Source: Tubulanus polymorphus (lineage: Eukaryota; Nemertea; Palaeonemertea; Tubulaniformes; Tubulanidae). Taken from it: a DNA stretch of 64,000 nt. The notes under the pieces are model-generated. The model was not told the origin of the DNA, did no database searches, and saw nothing but the letters and a program-made list of their open reading frames with translations. Below are positions 1-11,424 of the stretch, one piece after another (within the stretch, counting starts at the first letter, position 1; every line of letters starts with the position of its first letter). The DNA lies in assembly GCF_964204645.1 (NCBI RefSeq), contig NC_134029.1, positions 9,476,850 to 9,540,849 on the forward strand, given 5' to 3'. The position numbers were made by a program, and so were the translations under genes.

Positions 1-253
1 ATATTTGGAATAATCCATCCATCCAGTTGCAAAGGCCATGCTCAAACATAATGCATGGGCACCTTTTAACAGATAAGCATAATGACTTAAAGAAAGTTTT
101 AGCCATACCAGGTCAAGACCAATCTACAGCTTAATTCTCTTAACTTAGGAGTAACGTTGATACGATATCAAGTCTATATATATAATCATGTTCACTGATT
201 CATCGTTCCATTTACCAGCTTGTACATTCTGGGATCACCTTCCTCGTGTAGAT
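1..253. other. left-edge flank without a recognised gene
   Basis: AT-rich sequence with no convincing exon. Its last eight bases, GTGTAGAT at 246-253, are the left target-site duplication of the element that begins at 254. Confidence 0.6.
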
Positions 254-871
254 CAGGGAAGTGTGATGAGATGGAATACGGACGCTATTGTGCAGCTCTT
301 GCTGAATGTGCGTTGTAATTGCCCTAAAGCCGATAACGGTTCGTAGGCGAGCGCTTTGTTACGTAACGCGCCGATAAGCGATAACCAGCGAGATCGGGAA
401 TCTCCGTAATAATTCAGATGTTTCCGAATATCGGTTTTTCATCCCATAATAAACTTATATAAAAATTCCTCTGTAAACTGGTTAAACTCAACACCTGATT
501 TCCCCTCATCAATTTTAGTCGATCAACTTGTATTCACAATTGTCTTAAATTTAAGTGCCCCCTAGTTTGTCTCTTAACTGCTTCTCTTTAATCTGTTTTA
601 GCGTGTAACTGTTTCTACGTTAATTTTCCTTTAGTTAGTATCATCTCTGATTACTTGAATTAGTCTCTTTGTCTCTGGATTGTATATATCTCTCATAATT
701 TCTGTAGTATTCATTATTTCTGAAGATGACTATTAGGACATAGACGAAACGTTGAATAAACTACTAACATTTTTGGACTTTTTCGTTATCATTGTGGGAT
801 TCTCTCTACATCGCTTCAGACGGATATAGTGTTTTATCAATCGTGATATCGGTTCTTTCCGCTGTATTAAA

Positions 872-1759
872 ATGGCAACGGTTGTCAACGAAATTATAAA
901 TGATGACGATTTTGACGATCTATTCTTTGATAGTGACAAATTGGTTCAGATCGATACGGAAATATTACGGGAATCCTCTGGATCAGGATCAACTAATTCG
1001 GCCGATTCTAGTGAGTGTTATTCCTTTTGAATCAATGAAATATCGGAATAGTTTCCACCTAATTGCAGGCACTTTATTCTTTCCTTTTCTTTTTCATATA
1101 GCTACTTCTCAGGCTCAGCTGACCAGAGACTGCGATCTGAACACGAGAAAACACACATACAGGTATTTTTTACATTTATTTTTATAATCAATACAATCCT
1201 TTTAGGTTATAAAATAATAAACGAATACAGAAAATAATATATAAACATAATATAAAAAATCCAGATAAGTACATGTTAGAATAATAATCATTATTATTAT
1301 TTTCGCAGGAACACTATATATTTGGAAAAGGCTATGACTGAAGTGATTAACCATCGAGTATTTAAATTCAGTTCAAATGGAATGGCAGCAGTACATTATG
1401 GAAAATCGATCGATAAAATTTTGACTACAAATACGTCGCCGTCCAGACTTGGAATTAACCAGTGGTTTACAAAAATTCAAGATACATTATGTTCCGCCAT
1501 TCACATAAGCACTGCGAAAGATTTGGATAAAATGTGGGCAAAGTTTCATGTTGTGATAGTCACAGGGACAGTTTTTTTAACGTTTTTGTTCTTACGCCAT
1601 TTTTGTAATTTGACACGACACATATTACAGATATATATCGGGTACTGTTCAGTATCATCATCAAAATCAATGTTGAACAACTCCTTCACATGGCTTTTGA
1701 AATTATTTTTATCGATAGGACGACGATCCGGAGGTTTCGCATTTTTTCCACACAATTGA
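872..1759 (+). CDS. partial spliced transposon gene, family not recognised
   Basis: Three exons join in phase. Exon 1 is 872-1010, starting MATVVNEIINDDDFDDLFF and ending at GTGAGT. Exon 2 is 1102-1162, after a pyrimidine-rich tract ending ATAG and before GTATTT. Exon 3 starts at 1309 after TTTCGCAG. The N-terminus is acidic and serine-rich. Exon 3 encodes a charged alpha-helical stretch (EKAMTEVINHRVF, later QWFTKIQDTLC and DLDKMWAKFHV). From about 1560 to the stop at 1757-1759 the frame runs antisense to the opposing zinc exon, so the true 3' end is probably lost or lies at an unseen splice site. The conserved phases argue that this was a working gene. It could be a transposase N-terminus or an accessory protein. 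Confidence 0.5.
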
Positions 1760-1770
1760 CAAAGATCCAT
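1546..1770 (-). CDS. small C2/C2 zinc-motif protein, RAG1 N-terminal-region-like
   Basis: The exon opens after an acceptor TTTTTAG at 1773-1779 and encodes 74 residues from the ATG at 1770. Four cysteines sit as C4-x2-C7 and C48-x2-C51. They are embedded in CQLCGK near the start, then ELFNIDFDDD and IYICNMCRVKL. The order CxLCG, basic spacer, L-F-x-I-D, acidic spacer, P, C-x2-C is the pattern I know from the zinc-binding region N-terminal to the RAG1 core and from invertebrate mobile genes related to it. No RING, nonamer-binding or catalytic domain follows: the frame stops at 1546. An alternative donor GTAAGA lies at 1595-1590, so the exon may have spliced onward in a complete relative. A ZAD-like or other C2/C2 finger remains possible. 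Confidence 0.5.
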   Translation of the reverse strand: MDLCQLCGKNAKPPDRRPIDKNNFKSHVKELFNIDFDDDTEQYPIYICNMCRVKLQKWRKNKNVKKTVPVTITT

Positions 1771-2599
1771 GACTAAAAACAAGAAAAGGTTAATTAAATG
1801 AGATTGCTGATGCTATTTAGGCAACTTGGTTTATATGGGGGACAATAATTTGTAGGCCTAATGTAAGCGTTATTAAGTAACATTATTATGTAGTAAATAC
1901 ACATTTTAAAGATCATACTTCGTGTATATGTTTGTGTCGTAACATAGCAACATGACGTCAGAAACGAAAGCTGCGCGAGTCTGGGCCGAAATATTTGACA
2001 TCTTCAAGGCCCAAATAACGCTAAACCCGGAATCGGAACGAACTGGCAAAAACATATGTTTAACACATAAAAACAGACTTTAATCACAATATAAATACTT
2101 AATGTTCCGATTCCGGGTTTCGGAGATATAGAAGAATAAAAATACATACCTTTTTGGACAAATTTTACGAGAAATTGTTGAATTTCAACCGATTTTCTAA
2201 AGAAAAATATGTGTATACACAGCCACTTCCACGTGGTTCAATGAACTGCAGTGCGCATGCGTAGTATCGATCGCAGAACATTTATGGGGCTAAAACTATT
2301 GCGGGTTGTTCTGCGACCGAATCAAAGTTGATGTTGACTGGTGTTCAGCTGGTAACACACACTCGATAAGCGTAGCTTACTGCTGTTGCGGTAACCTTTG
2401 ATGTACGGGCTGAATTGAATAGCCTACATCCGGCAATTAAAAGCGTCGGTATTCCATCTCATCACACTTCCCTGTGTAGATTAAGTAATATCAGCCTGTT
2501 GTTCAGACAGAGCTGATAACAGCTAATAACAATCAATTATCTATTAGCTGAATCAAGTCAGGGCATGAAGTGATTAATACATGATCATTGTGGCTGTTA

Positions 2600-3393
2600 A
2601 GGCTGGCTAATGTCGACAAGCAACGCGACGCCTACCGACTCCTACCGATGCAACTGAGAGCAACCGCGATCGCAGCCCAGCTTATGTCGACTGCGCTCCG
2701 ATTAGCAGCAACTGAGGCCGACTATCGGGATACGAGATCCTCCCAGTTGCTTCCCTGCTTATGTTGGTTACGATTACTGGCAACTGCAACGGCTCAGATG
2801 GTCACGTGATAAGCATTTTGAGAATAAATTTGATTTATTTTGAATTATTGGGAAATACATTTCTATTAGAAAATCTATTTCTTTAAGATCTTTATCTTTC
2901 TGATTCTGTTTTGAATACAATGAGCTAGCGACATCATATAAAGATGGCCGCTCACACCATAATTCTACCAATTTCGCTTCTAGATCTTCGGTCCAGTCAT
3001 CTGCCGAGCTGAAACTTTGGTTAACGTTTCGAAATATTTGAATTTGAAAGTTTATGACTAATTATGAATGACGCTAACTAGCGGTCATAATTTGTACTAT
3101 GTATATGCGGTCTCTTATTGGCTGGAACCCTTGCGCTCAGTTCCGTCGCGTCGCAGATGAGCTTATGTCGGTTGCGATCGAAAGCAACTGTCTGCCTACC
3201 GTAGGCCGCAGTAGAACATGGGCAACAAGCCGGATACGGCTTGCGACGAGTCGGTAGGCGTCGGGTTGCCGTCGCAAGCCGGCTTATGTCGAACCGATAG
3301 AGCAGCACTTGGCGGCCTCTCATAGGCCGCTAATCGGCGATAAACCCAGTTGCGTCGGTAGGCGTCGTGTTGCTTGTCAACATAAGCCAGCCT
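2600..3393. mobile_element. 794 bp MITE with TTA target duplication (PIF/Harbinger-like)
   Basis: Ends AGGCTGGCTAATGTC and its inverted partner at 3379-3393 (AACATAAGCCAGCCT) are about 40 bp TIRs sharing GACAAGCAACGCGACGCCTA. TTA flanks both sides (2597-2599 and 3394-3396), the duplication typical of PIF/Harbinger. The arms are GC-rich and contain degenerate repeats around CTTATGTCG; the centre near 2815-3110 is AT-rich. No coding capacity is apparent. Confidence 0.7.
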
Positions 3394-3396
3394 TTA

Positions 3397-4752
3397 TAAC
3401 CTGAGTTTCGTGGTTTACAAAGTACCGTACTAAGAGCCGAATTTGCCAGTGTTTACAGAGCGAGTTGGATTCACACGAGGGGAGTGTTTTCAAGATGGCA
3501 TATCCATGCTATCTTCATTTTCTTATATTTTGCAAAATGCGAATTATGATCGCATTGTAAAGTGCGCGTCAATACGACTACAACTGCCTATATCATTCTT
3601 TTTAATGGCTTCTTATATGAAGGAGAATAAAAAGATGAAATTTGACGTGAAATAGACTTCAGTCATTCCCTGGCTTATTGTAGCATACAGCAATACCAGT
3701 CTGTGTTCAAATGCTGCCAGCTCAGTATCATACTGAGATGAGGTTTCTGGTGCGGAATCATGTACCAATTTCACACTTAAATGTTAAATGCTATAAAGAT
3801 TAAATTCTACAAATGTTAGAAATTCATGTTCAGGTACAATTCTTTTTCCTCGGGGTTTTTTCAAATTTAACACATAAAAACATTGACCGCTTATCTGCAT
3901 CGATTATCCATAATCATTTTCTCCAGTTTAGACGAATTTTTTTATGATAAGTTCATTTGTTGAACCCATTCTATGACAGTAGAGCCAAAATGTGTTCAAA
4001 AGCGCAAAATCAATGTTCATGAGAAATTAAGCCATGGCTTGATATATATTTATTATGTTGATTGCTTTGCTGGAATGATCGCTATTCTTTACATTTTGCT
4101 TGTTCATCTATTAGGCCTACCTGAATTAGGCCTATCGCGCAAGACCCTAACGGGTTATTCGCGTTCAATGCTGCTGTTAGATTTAACTTATGCAAAAATT
4201 TGTTAATTAAGTAAACCGAATTACTAACGAACCATAGAATATAGGCTCATATTCAAAATACGATTGAAAATTGGAATATCGTATTTGTGGACTTATAATA
4301 TTGTCAATGAAGTTGGAAATGTACCCGTGTGATAAATCTGACGTCGCTATGGGTATAGATGTATGCTGACATTTTTCTGCACAATTTATATCACTGGCAA
4401 CTGGCTTTGCATCCTACGTCTACATGTAAATATCATCATATGGCCCGGTGTCATTTCTAATGAACACTTTTTGCATATGTTTCAGTATGAAAAAATGCAA
4501 GACTTGCATGAATACACAGTATACGAAAACATCATCAACTAGGTATGAAGATAGGCTATATACTCTCCAAAGTTTTAGGACAAAACGGATGATTAAAAAC
4601 TATTTCTATTCATTTTCAGTTCAACTTCATCATCAGCTAATAAAACTATATCTCAATCCTAATACCTTCATACTTATCATTGATGATTAATAGAATGAGC
4701 TTCAGCTGTATTACTGCCACTCGGACGGTATTTATTGTAATATTCATATGAA
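3397..4752. other. intergenic, nothing recognised
   Basis: Short open frames only, none with splice signals or recognisable domains. Ordinary AT-rich DNA up to the start of the tandem-core element. Confidence 0.5.
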
Positions 4753-6012
4753 AACTAGGGGTCCAGGGACACCATGCCCACTTGGGAAGTGGTTTCAAAT
4801 GCTCAACAATCTAACAATTTCAACATTCAACGCCCCCTGGTGACCATTTACAAAAACCAATGACATTGAAACTCACCACAATCATAGAACATGTCAGCAG
4901 CTACGATTTTGTAATTGATTGTGATAACAAAATATGCCTCGTTACCAATTTAATATGGAAATACTAAGTCATTCTACTATTCAACGCCCCCTGGAGACCA
5001 TATTCAAAACCCAATGACCTCGAAACTCACCGCAAGCATAGAACATGTCATGAACTACAACTTTGCAATTGATCATGGTAACAAAATATGTTTAGGTACC
5101 AATATAATAAGGAAATACTAAGTTATTCTACTATTCAACGCCCCCTGGTGACCATATAGAAAAACTTATGTCCTTAAAACTCGCAACAATCATAGATGAT
5201 GTCATGAGCTACAACTTTCCAATTGATTGTAGTTACAAAATATGTATAGGTACGAATATAATAAAGAAATGCTAAGATATTGTATTATTCAACACCCCCT
5301 GGTGGCCATATACGAAATCCAATTACCTTGAAACTCACCACAATCATAGAACACGTTATGAGCTACAACTTTCTAATTGATTGTGGTAGCAAAATATGCT
5401 TAGGTATCAATATAATGTGGAAAAACTTTTTCCCACTTACGAATGAGTACTTGTGACACCAAGATGGCCGCCAATTGCGTCATAATTGGCTAATGAAAAA
5501 TACATGTCTCAGGTATAAAACATCCCTTTCCAAAGAATACCCATCACAAATTGTAATGAGAAATGGCAAACCAGTAGGAAGCTACAGGACTCAGAATTTG
5601 GGCCAAAATTAACATTTTTGGGCACTAAAAAGGTCATAGGACGGCCATCCTGAGTCCGGGTGACCCAATTTTTGTTATGTTGATGGGCCCTGGGGGATTC
5701 ACATATATCCGAAAGATCAAGGTAATTGATCAAAGCGTCTTCAAAATTTCCCTCAAAAAGTTCAAAAATGTGTAAAAAGTGCTGATTTTGGCGAACAACA
5801 ATGGCTGCCAGTCGGCCATTTTGATTCTGACAGGGCCAGTTTTTGGGCTGAAGATGTGTCTAGGGTAGATACATGTGTAACCCAAATATCAAGACATTAC
5901 CTTGAAGCGTCTTCAAAACTTCCCAAAATAACTGGATTCCGTCGACGGACGGACGGACGGACGAAAAGTGAACGCAATAGCCCGCTGGGACTAAAGTCCC
6001 AAGTGGGCTAAT
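4753..6012 (+). mobile_element. Helentron-like non-autonomous element with tandem core, copy 1
   Basis: The left end reads ACTAGGGGTCCAGGGACACC and then GCCCACTTGGGA. Four core units of about 153 bp follow, marked by TTCAACGCCCCCTGG near 4829, 4982, 5135 and 5288. A unique segment with AAGATGGCCGCC comes next, then a GGAC repeat near 5946-5962. The right end has a hairpin TGGGACTAAAGTCCCA and AGTGGGCTAAT. GCCCACTTGGGA on the left and TCCCAAGTGGGC on the right are subterminal inverted repeats. Subterminal inverted repeats, a central tandem core and a 3' hairpin are the marks of Helentron-associated elements, and of the molluscan pearl-type repeats. Assignment is by structure only. Confidence 0.65.
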
Positions 6013-6133
6013 AAAAATTCTGTGAGTTTTTAAGCCTAGCGTACATCGGAATAGCAACTGATCATTTCCAGTTGCTGGTGAGCGAGTACACCGCGCACAT
6101 CGAAAATCTAGTAACAACCAGCGACTGCGTTAA

Positions 6134-6413
6134 CCCTTTCAGTGCGTCTACACCGCAATGCGGTGTATAAATCAGTGATAGATTTTGCTAGTACACCGCA
6201 CTGCAGTGTATTGATGTAATTAGTAATTATCTCTCTTGAAAATGGCAGCACCTGTCAAACATAGTGAAATATTAGTAACTAACGATATACCGCGCCACGG
6301 TGTAGATGCACTATAGTGGTATTCCTGTTATTCGACACACTAGGGTGGAATTTCTTTAAATTTTCAAATTATCTCCAGCACTATAGGGTATTAATTAGTC
6401 AGCACTGAAAGGG
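6134..6413. mobile_element. 280 bp piggyBac-like MITE with TTAA duplication
   Basis: TIRs CCCTTTCAGTGC and GCACTGAAAGGG are flanked on both sides by TTAA (6130-6133 and 6414-6417), the target duplication of piggyBac elements. The interior holds short palindromes such as ACACCGCANTGCGGTGT near 6150. There is no open frame of note. The flanking sequence (6010-6129 and 6418-6530) reads as one older repeat-like segment split by this insertion. Confidence 0.8.
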
Positions 6414-6417
6414 TTAA

Positions 6418-7186
6418 GCGATTCTTTAGCAATTGATCACTTGGCGTCTCCCGTGTGCTATCAATGGAGACGGAGAGGCGATAATCTTTCCCGGCAAACA
6501 TCTAGCGACTGGTCAAGATGGCCAGGCTACTGCCTAGACCGTCGCCATATTTGGAGGTATAACATGATGGTCTTCTAGCTGTATATTCTAGCTAGATATT
6601 TCTAACTGGAAATTTGGTCCCGTAAAAATTATTTACGGCAACTTACCCACTGTCAGAAGAATACCAGAAATATCTTTTTTCTATAAAAACAAAAAAATTC
6701 CCAGCCTACCTGCCCATTTTAGTGATTACCCAGTCTGAGCGCCAAAGTTTTTTTGGTGTGGCCTTAGCAATAAGCATCAAACTAAATCATTTTGACCGTT
6801 ATTTTCAAGTCTCATGGGTTTTAAGAGTCTATAACCAGTGCCACCGATAATTTGCGCTGAGTAGATTATGAAGACCATGCATGTATTAACACATGAACTA
6901 AACGCACATTACAAACTGTGGAAACCTGTAGCTCTGATGCTATAATAGTGATCATCAAAGATGGCTTTTTCATTTCACGTCTCTTGATTTGAGAGTCCAT
7001 TATCAATATTGCTAATCAGCTATTAATCTATGACGTTGATGGACTTCAGGACCCCGGTTTCATGAAAATTAAATTATTGATAACTAAAATCAATGTTTTA
7101 AACTCTTATCCACAACAAACCAAATTTATCTTTTTGCTATCTCCCAGGTTGAATTGAGACGCTTTACAGCAACTACCATAAGCTCT
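6418..7186. other. intergenic, nothing recognised
   Basis: After about 110 bp continuing the segment split by the MITE, this is unique-looking AT-rich DNA with no supported exon. Confidence 0.5.
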
Positions 7187-8767
7187 TTTTTGATGCCTTA
7201 TAAAACGTTACCATTATGAAACCTAAACAATGTTAACCATTCAGCGTCATTTTACAAACAACAACCGTAAATCGATTTGCAAAACGTCACAGGTCTATGT
7301 GTACACATACAAGCTATTTGGCAAAATATTATTGACAAAGATGTAGAATGTCTTCCTGTGATTATATAATGAGCTCTATTTGAACGTCGAAACGTTATAT
7401 TGCATTGAATATCATTAGAAGACGTGCTGTAATAGTAATGGTTGTATGATTATATCAGAAGCGGCAGGCATAAATAGAAATGATAAGTAAATCGGATCAT
7501 TCGGTCAAAATGGCGGATGTATACACGATGCGGAAGTCTAATATAAAAGAACGGAGTGGCTACTCGTACGGACCTGTATGAATAATTCCATAGGCTATTC
7601 GTACACACCCGTATGGATTACTCTGGTTCGTACGGGAAGGGATAGGGTTAGGGTAAGGTGAGGCTATATGTAGTTAAAACATTCGGCTGACTGTCAGCGA
7701 GCTCGGTGGTCTAGTGGTATGATGCGCTAGTCATTTACTGGCCCGGGTTTGAGTATCGCTCAGTCCGCTCTATTTTTCTCTAACTCTATTCTCCACACTT
7801 TCCTTGAATTTTCTAAGTCGCGCACCTCTGTACGCATGCGTGGCATTAATCAGCCAATCAGCAACAGTTATTAGCGTACAGATCCTAGTTCCGTAGGAAT
7901 AGCCTCCAGAGTAATCCGTACGGGTCCGTGCGAGTAGCCACAGCGATAAAAGAAAGACCCTGACATGGGGATGCTGGTGGAATGACAAAGCTATCTACGA
8001 TCTGTGTAGGGCCGGTGTGAATTTTATCGGCGGCTACAAGCGGTCAATATGGATATGTGTAAACATATGATTTCAATATTCAAATGCTTTAGAAAATATG
8101 TTCGATATTAGGGTATGCAGGTTTCATGAGAACAATCTTCAATTTGATTAGCAATTTACAATAGCATAGCTGTTGTATACGGCTCCGCGTCCTCTGATGC
8201 CATGTGTATCAGGGGACAATTTAATTCAATTCTTTATTGATCCGATTCCCAAATTCAATAAAGTTACAATTCTAAAATAAGAAAATACAATATACAAAAC
8301 ACAAGTTACAAATTTAAGAATAAGAAAATACAACATACAAAACACGTGCGTAATTCGTACAGAATAACATGAACAAGTTATTTCAAATGACAATGTCTCC
8401 AGTACAACCCAGGCTCAAGTATTGAGTGATGGCAGCCAAACCGACTGGGCTAGGCCACACGATATGCTCCGAAGTCATGATAAAGCAGACATCAGAAGAA
8501 CTCTTTCCTCAGCCACGGAAGCAATGAAGTTGCAGACCAGCTTAGAGGCATAAGTGAGAAGTCGGTTGCAAGTTATCGTTATTGACAATTTTTAATAAAA
8601 AGATTAAACCACTATTTACAGTCAAAGGCCAGTATCACCTACCCAATCGCCAACTCTCATAATTCCCAAACTTCGATTTCAAATTTGCAATCCCACATTA
8701 GCTTATCCCAAAAATTCTACATTTTTTTCGCAGCGTCAAATAATTTATTAAAATTAATTTTCTTGTT
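7187..8767 (-). mobile_element. 1.1 kb dispersed element, copy A, interrupted by a nested insertion
   Basis: The same sequence recurs at 15629-16813 and 28827-29965. It starts with a T run and GACGCCTTATAAAACGTTACC, and ends near GGCGTCAAATAATTT..TTTTCTTGTTT. Read on the - strand it ends in GGCGTC plus an A run, and carries an internal GGATCAATAAAGAATTG that resembles a retroposon 3' tail, so a retroposed origin on the - strand is likely. A short TIR reading (TTTGACGCC/GGCGTCAAA) is the alternative, but homology extends about 27 bp past that point on the right. No protein was recognised. This copy carries a further 395 bp insertion at 7551-7945. Confidence 0.6.
7551..7945. mobile_element. 395 bp nested TIR element with tRNA-like core
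   Basis: ATAAAAGA is duplicated at 7543-7550 and 7946-7953. The other two copies of the host element have a single uninterrupted site, so the insertion is directly visible. The ends are inverted repeats of about 28 bp, starting GTGGCTACTCG at 7556 and mirrored by CGAGTAGCCAC ending at 7941. Inside, near 7702-7772, is a tRNA-like stretch: A-box-like TGGTCTAGTGGTATGATGC, a possible anticodon stem GCTAG/CTGGC, and B-box-like GGGTTTGAGTATC. An 8 bp duplication with TIRs suggests a hAT-like MITE that has captured a tRNA-derived sequence. Confidence 0.7.
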
Positions 8768-11420
8768 CTTGTTTTTATGTCTGTGACTAGTTTAAAAAAA
8801 AGAAAAATATGTCTAATGGCTATTACTATTTCAGAAAAATAACCAAATAATATACTTATTCCTAGCTTAAAAAGATAAAAGAATGCCTATGTCTATTCCT
8901 AGTTATAACTAAGATTTATAATTAATTATCAATTTTACTTTGAACGTAGGCCTGTAGGCCTATAGAATCTGGGTGGAAATGTCTGAAAATAAACGACAGC
9001 ATTTTCTAATCATCGTTTGTTCATTCTAAATTGTTGAAAAATCAATGGTGGCATTTTTTCTTGCCATTTTCACAGGTGGCATTTTTAGCATTTTAGCAAG
9101 GAACTACACCCAATTGGCAATTCAAACTACCATTCAGAAAGCAGGATAGCAGGTTAAGGATGAATAAGAAAATACAAGAAAACAGAATAGCATGGAAATG
9201 CCATCTTGAAAATACTCAGCATAACTCAAGCGGGCTTATCAAGCTCTGATTGACGTGTGAATGCAATATTGGTCTTTATTATCAACCGCAGTATCCTGGC
9301 AAATTCAAGACCACATAAATACGGTATAAGAATAACTTCTTTAAACTCAGAATCTTGTGTGAATGTCGCTATTGTTTGTAACCTGCAACTCTGGAATTCT
9401 GGCTATTCCCCTGAGGTATAAGCCTAGAGACCTATCTTTCAGGGCATCCTTAAATGTCATATAGATGTGGATTCCACATCATTCGAAAGAAGAAGATTAG
9501 GGATATTTCAGTCACTGTAAAAATAAATAGCATTTTATTTGATACTACCCAAGAACGGCTAATATCGTGAAAAATATCTTATAGGTCTGACTTTGAATAA
9601 CATATTTCTAATAAAAGAAATGATTGACAGCTCTGAAATTAATTGTTATAATGAACATATTTTTGATACCGTAAGATTTCTCAGGTTTGTGATTTGCCAT
9701 TTGCTTCCTGTGAACTGCTTCCAGCATTTTTACTTCTACCCTTCCAGGTTTTAGATTAGAAAGATTGAAATCAGACAATGTTACTTCATGATTTCCAAAC
9801 ATATTCGCCCATAAAGGCCAAAATCTCGTGATAGGACTTTCTTAATGACCCTTCTTAATGACTTAGAATGAGTAAAATTAAGTACCGGTCCACAAAATAT
9901 TCAAAATTCATCCTATATAAAGTCTGATGAATGCTGTTGATGCACATTGTTTGTACACAGGTAACAGATTACTGATCAGTGAGGAATTTGAACTGAATCA
10001 TACTACAGCGCGAGAGAGAGTGTAGGAAAGAGCACGGAGTATAGAAGCAAAACGCTGCTGTTCAGACTTTATGATTGCATATGTTAAGATAACATGTCTT
10101 CGCTTACTAGTTGAGCATCCTGTTTCCCACATGAAGAGCGATTTATATTGTGTTACTCACTACAACTCTGAATTCATGGTCTGCACTGCACCAACTACCT
10201 GTAGGCCTACCAGAGTGTATTGATCATCATTAGTGGGTGAAAAATCTGTTTTGCAGTCGGTATACCTACTACAGTTGAAACGTTTTACAATCTTAACAAA
10301 CGCGCATTTGAATCAGGGGTGGAACCGAGAATTTGTGAAAGGGGGGTACCAAAGAAGCAATTTAGAATTATGGCAATGCGGTATAAGGCAGTGCACGACC
10401 ATGCACCTCAAGGGCGTCTGGAAAATTAGATGCTTTCTGGTGCATTCTGAGCACATTTTGCAAAAAATAAAAATATTACAATGACGAATTTTGTGTCAAA
10501 TTGTTGAGCAGTGTATCTTTACTTTGACATGCTATTGACTGTTTTTGAAACGTTTGGTAGGCCTAGGCCAAAAAAGGAGACGCAGGCCAGGTGCACATCC
10601 CCCCCTGGATCCGCCAATGTGAACTATTGTTAAAAAAAAGTATAAATTGCAAGAATCGATAATTTTCAATCATATCACTTTTTCCTTAAAATGTTAAACT
10701 CATTAGATTAGGCCCTATAATGATTGGCGTTGGAAAGATCTAGGATTTTTGAAGGGGCAGGATTCATCTGATGAGAAGTGAGCAGCAATGGCCATCGAAC
10801 ACTGGTAATTGCCTAATCAAATACTATAGGCCCTAGTATAATTTTTTGCACAACTAAAATTTTTACAAAAATACTTTTGCCGACTCTTTTTAGGGATCTT
10901 GATTCTCAAGGGTTGGGTCTAACCGTGCCCCAGAGAAAGCCTACCTCTTAGATCCACCCCTTTTAACCTATTTTAGCTATGATTGGATCATTTTTAAAGA
11001 CTAAGGGAGTTTAAAACCACAAATTTATCAATCAGTTTAATTTCCTTCTTACTTATAGCCAATTCAATCTCAATCTGAATTCACTAGAATCTATATAGAA
11101 CTGCATACCTTGTAAGTTTAGGAACTTACTAGGAGTGCTATGCAGCCTTGAACCTCAGACATTCACAATTTGTTTTGCATATGGGCATTCAGTTTTAAAT
11201 GTATAGTGATGGGACTATAGGGTTTAATAGGCCATGTTGTTTGTGAGTTCATTTTCAAGTAACGTCTTGGACGATGTTCCATATAAAACCTGAACAGTGC
11301 ATGGGCCTAATTTGGAGAACTGTGGTTCTTCAAGGGCCAGTTGCCCAACAGTCGGTTTAATTTAACCTTGCAATAAATGTAACAATAACATAACAATGCA
11401 GTTTTTAATTGTCACTACTG
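8768..11420. other. intergenic, mostly unrecognised
   Basis: No supported exon. Around 10310-10620 there are fragments of a common dispersed repeat (GGGGTGGAACCGAG, later CCCCCCTGGATCCGCC), the terminal motif also seen at 20992-21286. Confidence 0.45.
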
Positions 11421-11424
11421 TGAT

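Larger units (their letters stand above)
254..2474. mobile_element. 2.2 kb TIR DNA transposon carrying a RAG1-N-like zinc fragment
   Basis: The two ends are inverted repeats of about 33 bp (254-286 and 2442-2474). Both read CAGGGAAGTGTGATGAGATG and continue GAATAC, then G or C, then GACGCT. They are flanked by GTGTAGAT at 246-253 and 2474-2481, a duplication of 7 or 8 bp depending on which side the shared G belongs to. CAGGG ends with an 8 bp duplication resemble hAT or P-like elements; Transib and RAG elements make 5 bp duplications, so the superfamily is open. Inside, a spliced gene piece on + (from 872) and a zinc-motif exon on - (1770-1546) run into each other tail to tail. No catalytic transposase domain was recognised, so this copy is probably non-autonomous or a remnant. 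Confidence 0.8.
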
